From Mucidula mucida (Eukaryota; Basidiomycota; Agaricomycetes; Agaricales; Physalacriaceae), in the NCBI GenBank assembly GCA_015501055.1, contig JADNYV010000804.1:1-15221 (forward strand): a stretch of 15,221 nucleotides of DNA, read 5' to 3'. The notes below the pieces were generated by a model that saw only the letters and a list, made by a program, of their open reading frames with translations, was not told where the DNA came from and ran no database searches. The translations under genes and the position numbers were made by a program. This document shows positions 9,650 through 15,221 of this stretch, in pieces (positions within the stretch are counted from its first letter, which is position 1; each line of letters begins with the position of its first letter).

Positions 9650-10837
9650 CGTGGCACTCCGGGGATACAATACCGCCGAGTCAAAGACCCACGACAAGAC
9701 AGATGAAGCGTCTACAGTTTCTTCACCGATGAAAGCGAAAATTTTCTTGCTCTGAAGGAGGGACTGTAATATCGCCGGATGTGGCGTGAGATACGTCGAA
9801 GGTCGTGTCTAACCAAATTCACGTCGGACATTGTGGCGTACTGATCTGTATAAAATGGAACAGTGTCAATGGCACAATAGGCCACCTGACTGCGACTGCT
9901 CAGTAGAGTGGAACTAAAGCGATGTAGCACGAATACATGATTTTTTAAGCTCCGAGCCATCCGCAGATCTGAGACGCCAAATGGCACACGACCGTGCCTT
10001 GTGCTACTACTGTGTGCAGCAGAGGCCCTTACTCCTGTTTCCATTTCTCCTGGCACCTCGCCTGCAATCTGACTGGCAGTCGTAACACGATGGTGTGGAT
10101 ATATGAATGAAATTGGAAGCCGTTTGCCTGCCGTTCTGCTCGTTCATAGGGTATACACACTTACCGGGCTTCCCAGGAAGGAAGTCTAGCCGAGGAATCT
10201 GCTTTCACGCTCTACTAGTCCTGAGCCTCCTTCAGAAGGCTAATCTATCATCGTGGAGAAAAAAACAGAAATAGAAAATGAAATCGTGCCTGGGAAACAT
10301 TGGGAGCTCGTTCATTCCGCGTCTGTGAGTACCGCGAGATGGGTCGAAGAGACGATTGACCTTGTCACAGGCTTTCCATGCTTTCTTGTCGACCTTTCAG
10401 TAATCTCGCTGCAAACGGAATGGATGAAGCCGACCCAACAAATTTTCCGTGGTTCCTTACAGCGTCACATCTCCTTATGTCCTTGAAACTTGGACACCTG
10501 GAATCTGAATCTTGCCTCCAGCGCCCCACGTTATAGTTGGTATCAAGGATCTCATATGACTGGGCGCTATCCTCAAGCAACTGCCTCTGGAGTATGCTTC
10601 TCCGCATTGACTGTGTCTTGTGTCGCCGAATCTCTTCATGTCTCGCTCCACGGGGTAAGTATCCATGTTCTTTTCGTAGCTGCTCATTTCGTTGGAATCT
10701 CTCTTCTGTCGCTCTTCTGCCCAGAGACCATCCCCGCCGCATTTCCTAACTCAACCACTAGAAATGCAGGTCCTCATGAAGACGCGCCGCCGCTCGCAGT
10801 CATACTAATGATCTGGAGATGCCTGGGTGATTTCCTA
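9650..10837. other. Long stretch without a convincing gene
   Basis: Open frames here (minus 9712-10056 and 10365-10742; plus 10253-10486 and 10490-10876) lack recognisable motifs, are arginine/serine-rich in a way typical of shadow frames, and overlap one another. The left end (9650-9832) may hold the 5' exon or leader of the beta-trefoil gene. A TATAAAA on the plus strand at about 9848 has no gene in front of it. The right part may include older, unrecognisable sequence of the F-box relic that becomes clear from about 10838. Confidence 0.4.
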
Positions 10838-11212
10838 CACTTGGAGGTGTCCATGTCGTTCACTTGGAGGCGCTGACGGTACTTCCTCGAGGCATGAGCA
10901 GACAATAACGGAGCGTTAGCAGGAATATTGCCGACTCGGAGGACGATTTCGCTTAAACTGTTTTGTATGTCCGAGTCATTTGTTTGCTCACCTCACAGAT
11001 TGACTCGTAGCAGGTTCTAGAGAAGATCGTTGTGCACTTCAAAGCCGGCAACGAATCCTCCGCTTGTCAAAATGTGGTTTACTTCGGAAGCCGACTTGTC
11101 ATTGCAACGCGACGGATTCAGTTGGTTCTCCCCCATTTCCCACACTTCACGAAGTACATTAAACCGTCTGCGCTGGAGTTCTTCTAAAGGGAATCGGCAT
11201 CCACACTCATAG
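10838..11212 (+). pseudogene. Decayed paralogue of the 3773-5405 F-box gene (3' part)
   Basis: Plus-strand translation matches the end of the intact F-box protein piece by piece. FPTLGGVHVVHLEALTVLP (from about 10838) corresponds to FPTLDNVHVDGLEELVLP at about 4879. CTSKPATNPPLVKMWF (from about 11035) corresponds to CTVSQTANIPPLVEISF. PPFPTLHEVH followed by a stop, then TVCAGVLLKG, corresponds to SPLFPTLREVQLEE and VCWALVEG. An intron-like TGTATGTCC..CACAG (about 10965-10998) lies at the place of intron 2 of the intact gene. Frames change between pieces and stops interrupt them, so this is a pseudogene. The intact copy is about 6 kb upstream in the same orientation. No 5' part with an F-box was recognised. 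Confidence 0.8.
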
Positions 11213-11688
11213 CGCGTACGGATGATGACTGATGGCTAGACTGATATTGTTAAGTTTCGTCTTGTTGATTTTGCCGCCTGATTTTGCTGCCTGACTGGTG
11301 GATTGTGCTACACAGTTCAATACCTGTACCCGTATTTCAATGGCAGCTTGAGCATGTCCGGCCATCAAGGCCTGCCCCTTTACGTCGGTACAGCCGGGCC
11401 ACTTTTAGGTGATCGAGCAAATTTGATTTTGCCGAGCGGCGTTCCCGATCCCCTTCCCTTACATCCCTCACGTTGTTAAGCGGCTGTCAAGCGCTGCTAA
11501 GGCGCCTCTGTCTCTGTCTCTTCGCTGTCATTTGCTTCTTGTTTGGACGAAATACTAGGTGCAAGGTACGCGATTTATACAGCTTGGGTGTCCCCTCCTT
11601 GAATGAAAGTCGTTTCTTAGTCAGCTGCAGACCGAGTTCGCCACGACCGTCTTGAACTTGAATACTTATGCTGATTTACGAATTGGAT
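11213..11688. promoter_or_regulatory. Upstream region of the membrane-protein gene
   Basis: This interval contains no supported gene; one frame at 11473-11655 starts with a hydrophobic stretch but does not connect to the downstream exons. A pyrimidine-rich tract (about 11514-11541, repeated CTCTGT) lies some 150 bp before the first exon. Such tracts are often found near fungal transcription starts, so it is a candidate core promoter. No TATA box was identified with confidence. Confidence 0.35.
11267..11292. repeat. 13-bp tandem duplication
   Basis: GATTTTGCCGCCT (11267-11279) is followed at once by GATTTTGCTGCCT (11280-11292), which differs at one base. A related GATTTTGCCGAGC occurs near 11425. 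It could be a binding-site repeat upstream of the membrane-protein gene or a simple slippage product. Confidence 0.6.
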
Positions 11689-13544
11689 ATGGCTCTGCCT
11701 TACGTCGGTCGCCGTGGCATCGTCCGCCTTCATGGACCAGGTATATGTTCTGTGGAAAACATATCGGATTCGGCCTTCTCATCGCGTCTCCAGTCGTTCT
11801 TCTTTGACTACGTTCCGGATTCGCAGACCGTCCCAGTCCCAGTAACATGTACGCGACACGTTCAATCCCTCGTGTAAATCCTAACGCTTGCACAGCCCAA
11901 TGCGAAACCATCAACATTAATTGGGGGAGAACCTCCGGTTCTACAGGGTACACCCACCTTTGACAGTTTTGGATCCCATCATCTTATCCTCGCAACAGCC
12001 CTAATCCGTCCGCTCCTTACTTTCTCCAAATCTATACCTCGTATGTCCGTCGCGTCGCATTCATTACACGCGTCGGCTCATTCTTGAAGCGCTTTTGTCT
12101 TTCCATTCATCGTCGAGGCCGGGAGCTCATTATCCTTCGTAAGCTCCATCTTGTCTTCTGAAATCATGCGTTAATTCTGCTCCAGGATTGGCAAGTTCCC
12201 TTTGGTCCGGGGACTATTGTAAGCCTGCAGTTACTTTTCATATTATCATTACACTTACTAACATCCGCTGTGCAGTATCAGATGTGCATGGTCAGCAGCA
12301 GCATTCAATATTACTCCGACTTTGCCTAAATCTTGACTCGTAGTTTGACAAAAATGGGTATACCGGTGGCTGTCAGGCGATGTATACCATGATCGCGAAT
12401 ACCACCGTTGACGAGCCGACATGTGCCAACGCGTCTTTCCCACTTGGACCTCTAGACATCGATGCCCAGGTAGAGGATGGACCGCTCAGCATGTACGGCT
12501 GGGTCAACCAGGTATGTGATGCCGGCTATACTTCCTACGGCGCTCTCACCGCAGCAATATAGTGTACCGACATAGCCATTACGCCCAAAAACGGCACACC
12601 ACCGTATACCCTGACGGTACGTGCCCCCTAGGAGTTGGTCATTTTCTAAAATCACCTCTTAGATCGCGCCCTCGTCCCACCCGCCGCTTAACATTACCAT
12701 GAATGATATGTCGACTGTCAACTGGACAGTTGATCTTTCTTGGGCATCTCCCTTCTTTATCAGTGTGGTGGACTCCGAGTTCAATCGATGGTCCTACGGT
12801 CCTCTACATAGCGGTGGTGACGGACCTACTGGATGTCTTGCCCTGGGTGACCTACCTGCGTACGTTTCGGATTTCTTTTTACGCGTATCAAGGTTAATGA
12901 AAGTGCACAGCTCATCGGGTGTGTCGTCCGGAGCCGCAGCCGGAATAGGCTTGGGAGGCGCAATAGCAGGTGCTCTCCTTGGGATAGGAGCGGCATGGTT
13001 CATCTTCAGGCCACGCAAACACTCGCAATTGTCCCAGAGCTCCAGTACGGATCACTTCCACTCGAACAACTCGTTCGGACATAACCCAAGAATGCCGATG
13101 GAATCGCTGAATAGTAATGCCACCTCGTTGGGCTCGAATCAATATCAGGTCGAGCCTTTCCGTATGCCTGGGGATGCAACTTCGAGTGACACGGGTGGTG
13201 GTCCAACCAGCCCTACGACCGGGCGGGGATCGGGCGCGGTGTACGTAGTACACCATGATGGTGGGCGAGCACCGGTTACTGTCTATCACGAAGACGGTAC
13301 TGAGGTGGTCGAGCTTCCGCCGCGGTATGCCAACGCCGAGGGTATTATGTCGCAGCGGCCTGGGCAGAGGCCGTCTACCTCGCAGAGTGACGCCACTGGT
13401 AGTGATACAATAAATAGCTCCAGCGACCCTACACGCAGTGCTCAGAACGCACCCGATTACTTCAACCAGCCTCGTCAGACTGGACCTGCGCCCAAAAAGG
13501 CGTCTGCTTTACGGCCGAATCGTAGGCCGCCCTCCGGACCTTGA
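11689..13544 (+). CDS. Single-pass membrane protein, Agaricomycete family
   Basis: Exons: 11690-11740, 11794-11848, 11896-11947, 11999-12040, 12090-12138, 12186-12218, 12276-12290, 12344-12511, 12563-12616, 12663-12859 and 12911-13544, about 449 aa. Introns are 46-57 nt and all later phases fit. In the frame that splices correctly exon 1 reads WLCLTSVAVASSA, like a signal peptide. The outside part has cysteine- and proline-rich beta-sandwich-like units (SQCETININW, GPNPSAPYFLQIYTS, FGPGTIYQMCMFDKNGYTGG, QCTDIAITPKNGTPPYTL) with N-glycosylation sites. One transmembrane helix follows (AAAGIGLGGAIAGALLGIGA, ending in WFIF) with basic RPRK on the inside, so the topology is N-out/C-in. The Ser/Pro-rich tail holds VYVVHHDGGRAPVTVY and VVELPPRY, which I recall as recurring in basidiomycete homologues. 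Function is unknown; a surface or sensor role is inferred. The ATG at 11689 is one frame off from the signal-peptide reading, so the start is unresolved. Confidence 0.75.
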
Positions 13545-13713
13545 TGTGTATCTCCTGGCGCCGTCGTGTTGTATTTTAGCTGCCTGTTTATTTACCTGCC
13601 CCTCGTTTGCTTACGGCGCTCTTTATGCTTTCTTTTCGTTCAGCGCTATTTATACCGTTGCTTTTTTTTCATGATGTACAGACTAGACTTATGGGTCTTC
13701 ACGCTATACAGTA
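13545..13713. other. Shared 3' region of two convergent genes
   Basis: Only 169 bp separate the stop codons of the membrane-protein gene and the permease gene, so their 3' untranslated regions probably overlap. The stretch contains a run of eight T residues at about 13662-13669. No canonical AATAAA signal was seen on either strand, which is usual for fungi. Confidence 0.5.
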
Positions 13714-15221
13714 CTAATTCGAAAACAGGATGCGATAGATCCTGATATGCCAGGGCGCTTTTTTGCGCTCGGCACGATACTGTGGAGTTTGTAATGAGCA
13801 TTCGTCCAAGGAACTTGACAGCATGACTTACTGTTCTCATATCTTCAACCGTCAACCAGGACTTGCGACCGGACTTGGGTGTGGGTGAGACAAACGGTCA
13901 AAGAACGTGGCGTTGGTTAAACTTACGTCTAAATCGATTGCATTCGCGCGTTTAGGAAGCTGGCGTTTCCACACGTAACCGATGATGTAGAACATGATCA
14001 TGATTGGCGCGGCGAGATACGCAGCTGTGGACCTCGTCTCAGTACAGATACACCAAACTCTGGATTCTAGTCCACTTACAGAAGAAAGAGTCTGCGGCGT
14101 CTCTACCGCTAACGGATTCGCCGACTGGAAAGACGGCCTGTGGTACAGGTAACTCAGCTAGCTGTGCAATAGCGGGAAATGGAAGAGATGTACCACGTAG
14201 AACTGGGCGATGAGGACGAGTCCGTTCATGATCACACCGAACCACGAACCCCACACGCCTCCGAGGGCTTTGAAGGGGAGTTCCTCCAGAGAGTGGCCTT
14301 GAGCTTTCCAGGCCGCACGGAATCGGATACTTTGATTGAAGGTCAAGTGTCGAAAATGATACAAGACTGCGGCGAGACTAACTGGCAGAGGCAGATCGCC
14401 ATCCATGTAAAGATCGTTGACAATCCAGAGAGTGCGAGAAGCCATTTGACTACGAACCTGTTTGAGACCTGGGAATGTACATAAGTTTAGTAGCTTACAG
14501 ACGGTATCACCATCATCGGAGCAGTTAACGTAGGCGATCGGTCCGAAGATGAGAATGGCGACGACGGAGAATAAGGGACGACTAGACTTGTCGACTAAAG
14601 TGAAAAGGCATCCGTCAGACTGGAACGTGAAATCGGGCTGGCGGAATATACCATAGGCGAATACCTTGGGGGCAAAACCGGTCTCTGCCAATGCGGTCAA
14701 AGTTCGCGAGCCGGCATATACGCAGGACAAGCCGATGGATAGAACCGATATACAGATGGTGGCGTTCACCAAGTCTACGTGTCCAGTTTAGTGAAAGGGT
14801 GTCATATAGGGAAGGTCCGGTACCTACCATCGAGTCCACTGATGTTCGCATGTGATAGAACAATGACGAAGGGGGAAGCAGATGAACCGCTGCCACCAAT
14901 GAGACGCGGTTCGTCGTAGGGAAGGAGGAGTCCGATGATCGTCAGAAAACCACGAATATGATGGTCTGGTGAACAGAAGTAAGTTCTGGTGTAACGACAA
15001 ATCGAGCGTAGACTGGCTTACGATGCGCCAGAAAGTTCCCTTGACAGCACCTGAATGTCAATATCAGTGTTAGACCTAAATAATGTATGAAGATCCTGCA
15101 ACTTACCAGGCATGACCGCCCTCGGATTAGGTGTCTCACTAGCGGCGAGACCCACAAGCTCGGTACCAGCTGCAATCACATCAGTATGGAAACCCTCATA
15201 GGCAAATTGACAAACAAAACG
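13714..15221 (-). CDS. Amino-acid permease (APC/YAT type), 3' part, one frameshift
   Basis: Minus-strand exons: 15221-15216 (edge), 15169-15107, 15050-15022, 14965-14828, 14774-14652, 14594-14499, 14449-14383, 14329-14194, 14137-14080, 14024-13927, 13873-13832 and 13779-13714, about 306 residues; the 5' half lies outside. Family hallmarks are GTELVGLAASETPNPR, AVKGTFWRI, LTIIGLLLPYDEPRLIGG, VNATICISVLSIGLSC, YAGSRTLTALAETGFAPK, WLLALSGLSTIFTWMAICLC, HIRFRAAWKAQG and LPFKALGGVWGSWFG. Six hydrophobic segments fit helices 7-12 of the 12 in plasma-membrane proton/amino-acid symporters; substrate range is not predictable. The tail KSWLTVEDMR, then YRAERKKAPWHIRIYRILF, is also typical. At 14946-14949 the minus strand has TTTT where the family reading VVFLT needs one more base, so FVVF runs into a stop. 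Phases on both sides confirm a single missing base. Confidence 0.85.

Noticed and set aside
9712..10056. 114-codon minus-strand open frame upstream of the trefoil gene
   Set aside because: Composition is Arg/Ser-rich with no motif. A different frame of the same stretch connects to the trefoil exon, so this frame is probably chance.
10365..10876. Overlapping open frames of about 125 codons on both strands
   Set aside because: Neither has recognisable domains or good splice-joined neighbours. The plus frame overlaps the F-box relic in the wrong frame.
14158..14772. Uninterrupted 204-codon minus-strand permease frame taken as a single exon
   Set aside because: Its inner parts (14595-14651, 14450-14498, 14330-14382) are GT..AG introns. 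Removing them restores the family motifs, while reading through replaces them with unrelated sequence.
1..15221. CRISPR array, rRNA, bacterial operon or biosynthetic cluster
   Set aside because: No regularly spaced direct repeats, no rRNA-like blocks and no synthase domains were seen. Gene structure is clearly eukaryotic.

Overview
The window reads as nuclear DNA of a basidiomycete fungus, most likely a mushroom-forming or wood-decay Agaricomycete. Genes are broken by many short introns (46-57 nt, GT..AG, branch sites such as CTAAC or CTGAT), they sit close together in tail-to-tail pairs, and several products belong to families typical of Agaricomycetes. These are F-box/leucine-rich-repeat proteins, a one-pass membrane protein with a conserved cytoplasmic valine/histidine motif, and a small beta-trefoil protein. 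Family calls come from reading translated exons; no database search was possible.

Layout. Positions 1-3600 hold no intact gene. They contain a decayed coding relic (about 456-1250), a 49-bp inverted repeat (1954-2285) and a 261-bp element with perfect 20-bp terminal inverted repeats (2422-2682). Positions 3773-5405 (+) encode an F-box protein of about 506 aa. It converges on a 679-aa chromodomain-like, coiled-coil nuclear protein (5527-7833, -). Positions 7834-11688 are a low-density stretch. It holds two F-box relics, one on the minus strand (8156-8660) and one on the plus strand (10838-11212, a decayed paralogue of the intact F-box gene), and a five-exon 161-aa beta-trefoil gene (8951-9649, -). 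Positions 11689-13544 (+) encode an 11-exon single-pass membrane protein. It converges on the 3' half of an amino-acid permease gene (13714-15221, -) that runs off the window.

The genes do not form an obvious pathway. The themes are F-box gene birth and death (one intact gene, two relics) and transposon-like debris at the left edge. Two otherwise well-preserved genes, the membrane protein and the permease, each carry a single reading-frame conflict. These could be real inactivations or sequence errors; the permease one lies in a homopolymer run. No clearly new multi-gene system is visible. The most unusual observations are the apparent back-to-back intron pair in the chromodomain gene, the dual-frame first exon of the membrane-protein gene, and the structured inverted-repeat element.
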